Part shown: positions 53,704 to 61,314 of the stretch, one piece after another
Layout: every line of letters begins with the position of its first letter
How positions within the stretch are numbered: the first letter of the stretch is position 1
Assembly (NCBI GenBank): GCA_021156365.1
Contig: JAJNDK010000010.1
Coordinates: 62,001 to 126,000, forward strand
Direction of reading: 5' to 3'
Source: Bacteroidota bacterium
Lineage (GTDB): Bacteria; Bacteroidota; Bacteroidia; B-17B0; Aurantibacillaceae
DNA: 64,000 nucleotides
Made by a program: the position numbers and the translations under genes
Notes under the pieces: model-generated
Database searches by the model: none
The model's input: the letters and a program-made list of their open reading frames with translations, nothing else
Told to the model about the DNA's origin: nothing

Positions 53704-54642
53704 ATGAAAACGAAAAAAAGTAGATTCAAGACTATTTTGTTGCTGAGTGTTTTATTTAGCACCTGTGATTTTTATGCCCAGCAGCTTCCGCAGTATACAC
53801 AATATATGCTGAACGATTTTGTAATGAATCCTGCTATAGCAGGTAAAGGGAAAGACTATTGGGATTGCCGTTCCAATAACCGTTATCAGTGGAAGGGAAT
53901 TACAGATGCTCCGCGTACCTATATCCTGTCGGCACATGGTCCTTTCAAAAACCGCAAAATGGGTATCGGGGGAACATTATTTACTGATATTGTCGGGCCT
54001 ACAAGAAGGGTTGGTTTCAATATGGCCTATTCTTATCATCTGAAACTGAACGACAAGTATCAGCTGAACCTCGGTTTGAGCGCAGGTATTCTTCAGTATT
54101 CGGTGGATGGTCATAAGCTGTTATTGCATGACAATGACGATCTTATTTTAGTAACCCAGTATCGTTCCGCTATTACGCCTGATTTCGGTGCAGGAATATA
54201 TCTGCACAGCGATAAATTGTTCGTAAGCGTTTCCGTTCCGCAGTTCTATGAAGCGCAGGTGAAGCTGGACGGGATCACGCACAGCACCCTGAGCCGGATA
54301 CGGCCACATTTGTATACGTTAGCCGGTTATACTTTCGACATTGGTGAAGACTTCCAGGTGGAGCCTTCCGTGTTGGTCAAATATCTGCAACCGACCCCGG
54401 TGAAAGTGGATGTGGGTGTACGCGGGATCTATCAAAAGAAGATCTGGCTGGGACTTAGTTACCGAACCAATGACGCGATCTCTGCCATGCTCGGATACAT
54501 GCACAATAACTGGCTGATGGTTGGCTATAGTTATGATTACACTACGACGAACCTGCAGAAGTACTCAAGTGGTACGCATGAGATCACCCTGGGTTTACGT
54601 TTTAGTAAACCGGATAGCAAATCGGCTGTTAAAACCGATTAA
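53704..54642 (+). CDS. PorP/SprF family outer-membrane protein, adhesin partner
   Basis: 312 residues with a signal peptide that ends near 'CDFYAQQ'. It opens 'LPQYTQYMLNDFVMNPAIAG', the PorP/SprF signature, and continues with alternating beta-strands of an outer-membrane barrel. The end is 'EITLGLRF' plus a short Lys/Asp-rich tail. In gliding bacteria SprF is needed for SprB secretion and attachment; here the gene starts 3 bases after the giant adhesin gene, so the two almost certainly act together. A short imperfect palindrome (AATACG/CGTATT, 54641-54654) follows the stop but lacks a clear T-tract. Confidence 0.93.
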   Translation: MKTKKSRFKTILLLSVLFSTCDFYAQQLPQYTQYMLNDFVMNPAIAGKGKDYWDCRSNNRYQWKGITDAPRTYILSAHGPFKNRKMGIGGTLFTDIVGPTRRVGFNMAYSYHLKLNDKYQLNLGLSAGILQYSVDGHKLLLHDNDDLILVTQYRSAITPDFGAGIYLHSDKLFVSVSVPQFYEAQVKLDGITHSTLSRIRPHLYTLAGYTFDIGEDFQVEPSVLVKYLQPTPVKVDVGVRGIYQKKIWLGLSYRTNDAISAMLGYMHNNWLMVGYSYDYTTTNLQKYSSGTHEITLGLRFSKPDSKSAVKTD

Positions 54643-54737
54643 ATACGGTCGTATTCCTTTGCTTTCAACAACTTTTTGTTAATCCTTTGCGGTAAGTAAA
54701 GGGCAGATGCTCTTCGAATAAGCAGTATTTTTACCCT

Positions 54738-55511
54738 ATGCACAAAAAACCGCTGATCCTTGTCACGAATGATGATGGTATAACCGCCCCCGGGATCGCT
54801 TACCTAGTTTCGATCGCAAAAAAGATGGGTGATGTACTGGTAGTGGCTCCTGATAAACCACAAAGCGGTATGGGACATGCGATCACCATCAACTCCACCT
54901 TGCGGGTGCAGGCAACAAAGCATTACGGCCTGGAAACGGAATTCAGCTGTACAGGGACCCCGGTTGATTGTGTGAAGATGGCGATCAACTCCCTGATGCT
55001 TAGAAAACCGGATCTTATTTTATCGGGGATCAATCATGGTTCCAATTTATCGATCAATGTTATTTATTCGGGAACTATGAGTGCGGCAGTGGAAGGAGCG
55101 GTAGAAGGAGTTCCATCTATCGGAATCTCCCTCTGTGATTATGCACACGAAGCGGATTTCACCCAATCCGGCACTTTTATAGAGACGATCATTGATGCTG
55201 TTTTGAAAAAGGGTTTACCAAAAGGTGTTTGCCTGAATGTAAACATCCCTAAGCTGAAAAGCGATGAGCTGAAAGGAATAAAAGTATGCAGACAGGCAAA
55301 CGCGCTCTGGCTGGAACATTTTGACGAACGAAAAGATCCGTATGGCCGCTCGTATTACTGGCTTACAGGTGAGTTTAAAAACCTGGAACCGACGGCAAAA
55401 GATACAGATGTGTGGGCAAATGAGAACGGCTATATCAGTGTGGTGCCTACACATGCTGATATGACGGCATATGAAGCGCTGGCAGGTTTAAAGAAAAGTA
55501 TGGAAGGATAA
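54738..55511 (+). CDS. surE: 5'/3'-nucleotidase SurE
   Basis: 257 residues. Metal ligands Asp12-Asp13 in 'VTNDDGITAPGI', 'VVAPDKPQSGMGHAIT' and 'GINHGSNLSINVIYSGTMSAA' (Ser and Asn ligands) are all present. SurE is a divalent-metal phosphatase acting on nucleoside monophosphates. In this phylum surE often lies upstream of lpxB, as here. It starts a tight co-directional group: the next gene begins 7 bases after its stop. Confidence 0.96.
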   Translation: MHKKPLILVTNDDGITAPGIAYLVSIAKKMGDVLVVAPDKPQSGMGHAITINSTLRVQATKHYGLETEFSCTGTPVDCVKMAINSLMLRKPDLILSGINHGSNLSINVIYSGTMSAAVEGAVEGVPSIGISLCDYAHEADFTQSGTFIETIIDAVLKKGLPKGVCLNVNIPKLKSDELKGIKVCRQANALWLEHFDERKDPYGRSYYWLTGEFKNLEPTAKDTDVWANENGYISVVPTHADMTAYEALAGLKKSMEG

Positions 55512-55518
55512 TAATACA

Positions 55519-55875
55519 GTGGAAGACTATAAAAAAGAAATAGAAAAGATCAAGGGTATCGGTGCCAAGAAGTTCAACAACTTTTGGCTGGGCGTGTTTA
55601 TCGGTCTTGCTATACCGATGCTGTTCCTTTTTATATACTGGCTATGGTCGTTCCGGTTCATGGGTTTCATTCCGGGTTTTTTCCGGTATCTGGTGCTGAT
55701 GAAAATACTTGCACCCACCCTGAGCCTTTGCGTAGTTCCTAACCTGGGAATGTTCTTTTTGTTTTTGAACCAGGAACGTTACAAATCGGGAAGAGGAATT
55801 ATACTGGCAGCATTTATCTACGGGGGTATCATCATGTACCTGAAGATGTATGTGGAAAATACCATGTTTGGTTGA
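55519..55875 (+). CDS. Small conserved-looking membrane protein between surE and lpxB
   Basis: 118 residues, GTG start at 55519. A charged N-terminal helix (MEDYKKEIEKIKGIGAKKF) precedes three membrane segments: 'WLGVFIGLAIPMLFLFIYWL', 'YLVLMKILAPTLSLCVVPNLG' and 'GIILAAFIYGGIIMYLKMY'. I do not recognise a named family. Its position between surE and lpxB, 7 and 57 bases from them, suggests a link with envelope biogenesis, by context only. Confidence 0.8.
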   Translation: MEDYKKEIEKIKGIGAKKFNNFWLGVFIGLAIPMLFLFIYWLWSFRFMGFIPGFFRYLVLMKILAPTLSLCVVPNLGMFFLFLNQERYKSGRGIILAAFIYGGIIMYLKMYVENTMFG

Positions 55876-55932
55876 AAATAGTTTTGCCTGCTACAATTAG
55901 TTTTAAACGCACACAAATTGATATAAGAAAAG

Positions 55933-57060
55933 GTGAAGTATTACGTTATAGCAGGGGAAGCATCCGGTGATCTGCACGGAGCCAATTTACTGGCAGAGCT
56001 GAAAAAGCTCGATGCAAATGCTTCTTTCCGTTGCTGGGGCGGTGATAAAATGAAAGCGGAGGGCGCCGAAGTGGTGAAGCATATCAAAGACCTCGCCTTC
56101 ATGGGATTTGTGGAAGTGCTGCTGAATATCCGTACCATCGCGCGTAATATCCGTTTCTGCAAAGAGGACCTGGTGAAACACAAGCCGGATGTATTGATCC
56201 TGATCGATTACCCGGGCTTTAATCTCCGTATTGCAGAATTTGCGCACAGCAAAGGTATTAGTGTATTCTTCTATATTTCACCAACTATCTGGGCCTGGAA
56301 AGAATCGCGGGTGGAGATCATTAAGCGTTCGGTAGACCATATGTTCGTGATCCTGCCTTTCGAAAAAGCATTTTATGCAAAACACAATTGTGTAGTGGAT
56401 TATGAAGGACATCCGCTCGTAGACGAAGTGGAAAAGATAAAAACACAGATCCCTGCCTTTGATATATTCGTGAAAGAAAACGGTCTCAGTGGAAAACCGC
56501 TGATTGCCTGTATGCCAGGCAGCCGTAAACAGGAGATCAAAGTAATGCTGGCCGCTATGCTGAAATTGAGGAACGACTTTCCTGCCTATGAATTTGTCGT
56601 AGTGGCAGCGCCGAATTTACCTGAAGAATACTACCGGTCCGTTACCGATCTTGGACAAACAAAATTGCTTTACAACAAAGCCTACCAGGTATTACAACAT
56701 GCACATGCAGGGCTTATCAAATCAGGCACTTCTGTACTGGAAGCAGCTTTGTTCCACCTTCCGCAGGTTTGTTGTTATTACGGCAACGGGATCACGATCT
56801 GGATAGCAAAACGCCTCGCGAAAGTAAAATATATCTCCCTGCCCAATCTGATCCTTGATAAACCGGTAGTGACGGAGCTGATACAGGAAGACATGAATTA
56901 TGAGCGGATGAAATCGGAGTTGCATGCGCTCGTAAATGATCCGTCAAAAAGAAACGAAATGGAAGCGGAATACAAACGACTTGATGAAGTATTGGGTGGC
57001 TCCGGAGCTTCGGAGCGTATTGCAAAAAAAATGTATGAATATTTGATCAAAGAAAATTGA
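55933..57060 (+). CDS. lpxB: Lipid-A-disaccharide synthase
   Basis: 375 residues, GTG start at 55933 (MKYYVIAGEASGDLHGANLL). Signatures: 'GEASGDLHGA', 'MGFVEVLLNI', 'IDYPGFNLRIAEFA', 'YISPTIWAWKESRVEII', 'LPGSR'-like 'MPGSRKQEIK', and 'KSGTSVLEAAL'. A GT-B fold enzyme at the inner membrane that condenses UDP-2,3-diacylglucosamine with lipid X to form the lipid A disaccharide. Its stop overlaps the start of the next gene as TGATG, implying translational coupling with a SpoIID-like protein. Confidence 0.97.
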   Translation: MKYYVIAGEASGDLHGANLLAELKKLDANASFRCWGGDKMKAEGAEVVKHIKDLAFMGFVEVLLNIRTIARNIRFCKEDLVKHKPDVLILIDYPGFNLRIAEFAHSKGISVFFYISPTIWAWKESRVEIIKRSVDHMFVILPFEKAFYAKHNCVVDYEGHPLVDEVEKIKTQIPAFDIFVKENGLSGKPLIACMPGSRKQEIKVMLAAMLKLRNDFPAYEFVVVAAPNLPEEYYRSVTDLGQTKLLYNKAYQVLQHAHAGLIKSGTSVLEAALFHLPQVCCYYGNGITIWIAKRLAKVKYISLPNLILDKPVVTELIQEDMNYERMKSELHALVNDPSKRNEMEAEYKRLDEVLGGSGASERIAKKMYEYLIKEN

Positions 57061-58286
57061 TGCGGAATTCACTTTACATACTAAGCCTGTGTCTGTTGTT
57101 TTTAGCAGCCATACCGATGACCACCGGCACACGTGGAGGAAATACGCCTGCGCCTGCAAAAAAGTACAGCACCAGATTTACATCTGAAGAAATGATCAGT
57201 GTCCGGGTTCTTTCCCAGACAAAAGTTCAGTCGCTGATAGTGGCGCCGATAAAAGGAATATACACGCTGATCCTGGATGGCAAAACAAGTGTGGAGCTGA
57301 ACGAGGAATCCGTGCTGAAAGCAAGTCTTGTGAATGATTCCATCGAGATAAAAACCTTTGAGAATGTGATCGGGAAATGCAGGTCGTTTAAAGTAGTATC
57401 GGCAGCCGAAGAAAAGACCATTAAAGTAAAAGTACTGAACCCTGACCGAAAGCCCCGGTTTTTTGATGATAATATTATTGTATCGGTGGATGCGGACCGG
57501 CTCCGTGTCATTAACTATACGCGGGTGGATCATTATATTGCGGGCGTTTCGGAAGCGGAAGCAGGCTCACACTCCACCGTGGAGTTTTACAAAGTGCAAT
57601 CCATCCTCGCACGTACCTATGCACTGGCGCATATGTATAAACACACGATGGAAGGATACAACCTCTGTGACCAGGTGCACTGCCAGGCATTTTATGGAAA
57701 AACCCATGATGCAGAAATACTAGAAGCGGTGGCCACTACCAAAGGCCTGGTAGTAGTAGACGAAAATCTGCAACTGATCACGGCTGCTTTCCATTCGAAC
57801 AGTGGTGGACAAACGGTGAATTCGGAAGATGTATGGGGAACGAAAACCACTTACCTGCGTTCGGTGAATGATTCTTTCAGCCTCAAAATGCCGAATGCAC
57901 ACTGGGAACGAAAAATGGCTACGGAAGACTGGTTGACCTATCTGAAGCTGAAACATAAATACCCGGTTGAAGATAGCCTGGCGAAAGAAGCGGCGGTCAA
58001 TTTCAAGCAGTGGAGCCGCAAGATCAATCTCGAATACGCTTCCTGCAAAGTACCACTGAAATTAGTACGTACAGATCTGCAGTTAAAATCTACTTTTTTC
58101 AGTATAGAATCAAAAGGAGATACGGTTCTTTTCAGAGGAAAAGGATTTGGTCACGGGATCGGCATGTGCCAGGAAGGTGCTATGCGTATGACCAAAATGG
58201 GATACGATTACAAAAAGGTATTAAAGTTCTATTACCAGAATATTCACATTATTAATTTGAAGGAGCTGAATTTTTTTAAGGAATAG
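57060..58286 (+). CDS. SpoIID/LytB domain-containing protein
   Basis: 408 residues from the ATG at 57060 (signal peptide MRNSLYILSLCLLFLAAIPMTTG). The SpoIID domain spans about 150-330: 'YIAGVSEAEAGSHSTVEFYKVQSILARTYAL', split, with the catalytic-type Glu in 'SEAEAG', 'DQVHCQAFYG', and 'AAFHSNSGGQTVNSEDVWG'. The end has 'GKGFGHGIGMCQEGA'. SpoIID in Firmicutes is a lytic transglycosylase on denuded glycan; in Bacteroidota such proteins are thought to act on peptidoglycan. The 1-base overlap with lpxB makes cotranslation likely. It faces an unknown secreted gene, with the stops 1 base apart. Confidence 0.92.
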   Translation: MRNSLYILSLCLLFLAAIPMTTGTRGGNTPAPAKKYSTRFTSEEMISVRVLSQTKVQSLIVAPIKGIYTLILDGKTSVELNEESVLKASLVNDSIEIKTFENVIGKCRSFKVVSAAEEKTIKVKVLNPDRKPRFFDDNIIVSVDADRLRVINYTRVDHYIAGVSEAEAGSHSTVEFYKVQSILARTYALAHMYKHTMEGYNLCDQVHCQAFYGKTHDAEILEAVATTKGLVVVDENLQLITAAFHSNSGGQTVNSEDVWGTKTTYLRSVNDSFSLKMPNAHWERKMATEDWLTYLKLKHKYPVEDSLAKEAAVNFKQWSRKINLEYASCKVPLKLVRTDLQLKSTFFSIESKGDTVLFRGKGFGHGIGMCQEGAMRMTKMGYDYKKVLKFYYQNIHIINLKELNFFKE

Positions 58287-58287
58287 A

Positions 58288-58983
58288 TCAATCGATCTCG
58301 ATCAGCTTCATTCTCCGCATCAGGATCCATTTGTTCAATGGAAGCCCGGGACGCATGGATCTAAAATACCTGTGTTCTTCCTCATACACCGGCACCAGGC
58401 TGGCTTTATCTATGAGAAGGATCTTCCGGATGTCCAGATGTTTCGTTTGTTGATACAGCTCTGCTTTGTAACAGTCAAGTGTGAATTTCCTGAAAGTGAT
58501 CAGTGTATCTGTTTTATAAACACCATTAAAGTCAAAAAGCTCGCTGCCCCATTCGATGTGTTTGGTGTACACGGCTTTTTCCTTTTCCTGTTTTACGGAT
58601 GTAGAATCTACAAAAAGAGTGTATCCTCTGTAGTTCCTGATCGTGTCGCGGGTGTTGAGCGGGAGAAAGTAAACGAGATTTTTTTGTTTACTAAGTGGAT
58701 TGAAATAACGGATGAACAAGGAATCGGACCTTTTCACCAGGCAGAATTCCAGGTAAACAAAGGAAACTTCTGCTTCCCGGAAAGCGCTCCATTCTTCGAT
58801 CTCAATGAGCGAATCGATGCTGAAATTGAAATACTTGATAGTAGTATCGGTTAGCTCTCTTGAAATGATCGTATGATAGGAAGTTTCCTTGAAAAGAAGA
58901 TTTCCCTCATATTTTTTCAGGGTTTTCTGACCAAAGATAAACAGTGGCAAAGAAAGAAAAAAGAGGTAGAAAATTCTTTTCAT
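58288..58983 (-). CDS. Secreted protein of unknown function
   Basis: 231 residues with a signal peptide (MKRIFYLFFLSLPLFIFGQ). The mature part has no recognised family. Landmarks are 'NYRGYTLFVDSTSV' near residue 115-128 and a C-terminal tail rich in aromatic and basic residues ('EEHRYFRSMRPGLPLNKW'). Predominantly beta-strand-like; two Cys (about 82 and 170) are too far from one another to call a motif. Probably periplasmic. It is convergent with the SpoIID-like gene. Confidence 0.7.
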   Translation of the reverse strand: MKRIFYLFFLSLPLFIFGQKTLKKYEGNLLFKETSYHTIISRELTDTTIKYFNFSIDSLIEIEEWSAFREAEVSFVYLEFCLVKRSDSLFIRYFNPLSKQKNLVYFLPLNTRDTIRNYRGYTLFVDSTSVKQEKEKAVYTKHIEWGSELFDFNGVYKTDTLITFRKFTLDCYKAELYQQTKHLDIRKILLIDKASLVPVYEEEHRYFRSMRPGLPLNKWILMRRMKLIEID

Positions 58984-59025
58984 AATTTACATGAAGATAG
59001 CGTATTTTTTTATTGTGGAGGATCG

Positions 59026-59625
59026 CTATTTAGCTGTGAATCCCATCTTTTCATTCATCAGTTTGAGTGCTATCTGTAACCGGTTACTCGTTGGTAATTC
59101 GTCGGCAAACAATAGGTTCAATTGCTTTTTGTACGTATCGAGCAATGCTGCTTCTGATTTCTCCTGGCTTTGTATGGTATTGTTCTTCAATATATGTTTT
59201 ATCTCAAATCCCTCTTCTTTCAATGCCGGTGAGATCATGGCAAAACGATGACATTCCAGCGGCTCGCTTTCTGCACACATCAGTGCGATCGAATATCCTT
59301 TTTCTGTTCCTTGTTTCAGGCGTTCGATCCCTTTTTTGAATACAGCAGATTGCCGTACTTTTTCAAAATCCACCAGGCCTTCGCTCAGGTCATTCGGATC
59401 TGTACGTCTTGCCCCGAATTCTTCTGCAAAATGCAGGTAGCGTATTCCGTTCTTTTTCAGGAAGTCTTCCAGTGCTTTTTTGTTGTATTGGGGATTGAAC
59501 CGGCTGGCAGCTACGCTTCGAACATCCACTACACAGTTCACCTGGTTCGTGGTAAGCAGTTTCAGGAAATGCTCAGCAGGATGAGTGGAATGCCCGATGG
59601 TGTATATGATCGGAAGTAAGTTCAT
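59026..59625 (-). CDS. DUF488 family protein
   Basis: 199 residues from the ATG at 59625 (MNLLPIIYTIGHSTHPAEHF). DUF488 marks are 'TIGHST', 'CVVDVRSVAASRFNPQYN', 'FAEEFGARR' and 'LMCAESEPLECHRFAMI'. The Cys and His of 'CAE...CHR' are the conserved pair of the family. Biochemical role uncertain; the family has been related to stress or sulfur/nucleic acid chemistry only loosely. It starts 92 bases downstream of the receiver-domain gene on the same strand and could be read from its transcript. Confidence 0.9.
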   Translation of the reverse strand: MNLLPIIYTIGHSTHPAEHFLKLLTTNQVNCVVDVRSVAASRFNPQYNKKALEDFLKKNGIRYLHFAEEFGARRTDPNDLSEGLVDFEKVRQSAVFKKGIERLKQGTEKGYSIALMCAESEPLECHRFAMISPALKEEGFEIKHILKNNTIQSQEKSEAALLDTYKKQLNLLFADELPTSNRLQIALKLMNEKMGFTAK

Positions 59626-59717
59626 GTAAAAGATGTATTTTCCGCGGGGCTTGCTTATAGTGTCAGAGTTAAAATAGTCAGGGTGAGCGAAGATATAGTG
59701 CGTAAGTGGCGGATGTA

Positions 59718-60116
59718 TCAATGCGGAAAATATTCCAATATGATCTCCTGCACCATTTCTCCTGTCAAGGGCTTGTTACGGAAACCTGAAACCTCCTTTA
59801 TTTTCTCCGCTTTCTTTTTGTCATCCGGATTGGCAGAAGTGGTAAGAATAAAGATCAGGGAGTTTTTGTGCAGACCCTTGTATTTTTCCAGGAAATCCCA
59901 GCCATTCATGCCCGGCATGTTCAGGTCGAGAAAAATAAGATCGGGCTCGGTCTTGTCGGCGCCTTTCGAACGCTCGAGGATCTCGAATGCTTCTGTTACC
60001 GTTTCGGCCACCTCAATGTTCTTTATTTCCACATTGTCTTCCAGAACGATCTTATGCAAAAAATTGGTGGATTCGTCATCGTCGATCAGTAATACACGAT
60101 TTAATTTTTTCCCCAT
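59718..60116 (-). CDS. Single-domain response regulator (CheY-like)
   Basis: 132 residues forming one receiver domain: acidic pocket 'IDDDESTNF', phospho-acceptor Asp64 in 'IFLDLNMPGMNG', 'LTTSANPDD' and 'NKPLTGE' (Lys). There is no output domain, so it should act as a phosphorelay shuttle or bind a target. It lies 5 bases downstream of the REC-histidine kinase gene, so the two are in one operon and probably a cognate pair. Confidence 0.93.
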   Translation of the reverse strand: MGKKLNRVLLIDDDESTNFLHKIVLEDNVEIKNIEVAETVTEAFEILERSKGADKTEPDLIFLDLNMPGMNGWDFLEKYKGLHKNSLIFILTTSANPDDKKKAEKIKEVSGFRNKPLTGEMVQEIILEYFPH

Positions 60117-60121
60117 GACTA

Positions 60122-61294
60122 TTAATTTTTACTGATAGTTATAAAAAATGTGCTCCCTCCGTTCAATGTAGACTCTACCCAAATTGTTCCCTTATGCAGT
60201 TCCGCGATCTTTTTGCAGTGTGCAAGTCCGATCCCGTTCCCGATGTAATCTTTCCGCGCATGCAGTCGTTGGAAAATAATGAATATCCGGTTAAAAAACT
60301 TTTCTTCTATACCGATCCCATTGTCTTTTACGGAAAATTTCCAGAGATGGTTCTCTTCTACTGCATCTATTTCGATGATGGGGTTTATTTCTTTTCTTCT
60401 GAATTTCAGTGCATTGGCGATCAGGTTCTGGAACAGCTGCCGGAGCTCAACAGGATAAGCGTTCAGTTTTTTTGGCAAGGGATGAACAAATATCGTTGCA
60501 TTGTTCTCTTTGATCAGTGTATCAAGATCCGTACGAACTTCCGAAAGGATCTGGTTGCAATCAACAGCTTCCTTCTCTTTTTCTTTTCCGATCCGCGAAT
60601 ATTCGAGCAAACCGGTGATGAGGGTACGCATCCGCTCTGAGGATTTGGTGATGTGCTGCAGATACAGCTCCGATCGTTCATCCAGCTTACTTTTTATTTC
60701 CTTTTCCAGCAAAGCAACATAACTGGAGGTGGTGCGCAAAGGTTCCTGCAGGTCATGTGAAGCGATGTAAGCAAATTGCTCCAGCTCTTCGTTCTTTCCT
60801 TTCATCATATGCAGCATATGCTCCAGGTCGCTGTTGGCGTTTTCGAGTTCCTGGGTACGTTCCTGTACGCGTATTTCCAGCTTTTTGTTCAGTTCATACA
60901 GCGCGATCTCCTGCTGGTGTTTTTCAATGAAGAATTTTACCTTATTGATCAGGATCTCGGGTTGGAAGGGTTTGGTGATAAAGCTGAAGGCGCCTTTTTC
61001 GTAACCTTTGAAAACATTAAGGTTGTCCGTATAAACAGCGGATATGAATATAAAAGGCAGGCGTGCGGTTTTCTCCTCTTCCCGTAAAATGGAAGCCAGC
61101 TCGTAGCCATCCATTTCCGGCATCTGGATATCCAGCAGGGCCAAGGCGAATTCATTGTGCAGGGTTGCCTTTAATGCGTCGTTACCACTTTTGGCTTCGA
61201 TCAGCTCCAGGTCCAGGTCACGGAGTACAGTCCGTATGGCGAGCAGGTTTTCGTACCTGTCGTCCACTACCAGTATTTTAGGTTTTGCGTTCAT
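60122..61294 (-). CDS. Response regulator-histidine kinase fusion (REC-HisKA-HATPase)
   Basis: 390 residues, no membrane segment. An N-terminal receiver (Asp55 in 'ALLDIQMPEMDG', Lys in 'ITKPFQPE') is joined by a coiled coil (130-165) to a HisKA domain. The phospho-acceptor is His180 in 'ASHDLQEPLRTTSSYV'. A HATPase_c domain follows: N box 'LFQNLIANALKFR', G1 'VKDNGIGI', G2 'IGNGIGLAHCKKI'. The upstream receiver suggests a soluble relay that takes phosphate from the large hybrid kinase 20 bases upstream. The partner CheY-like gene lies 5 bases downstream. Confidence 0.95.
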   Translation of the reverse strand: MNAKPKILVVDDRYENLLAIRTVLRDLDLELIEAKSGNDALKATLHNEFALALLDIQMPEMDGYELASILREEEKTARLPFIFISAVYTDNLNVFKGYEKGAFSFITKPFQPEILINKVKFFIEKHQQEIALYELNKKLEIRVQERTQELENANSDLEHMLHMMKGKNEELEQFAYIASHDLQEPLRTTSSYVALLEKEIKSKLDERSELYLQHITKSSERMRTLITGLLEYSRIGKEKEKEAVDCNQILSEVRTDLDTLIKENNATIFVHPLPKKLNAYPVELRQLFQNLIANALKFRRKEINPIIEIDAVEENHLWKFSVKDNGIGIEEKFFNRIFIIFQRLHARKDYIGNGIGLAHCKKIAELHKGTIWVESTLNGGSTFFITISKN

Positions 61295-61314
61295 CTTGTT
61301 TCAATGGTTTTAAT

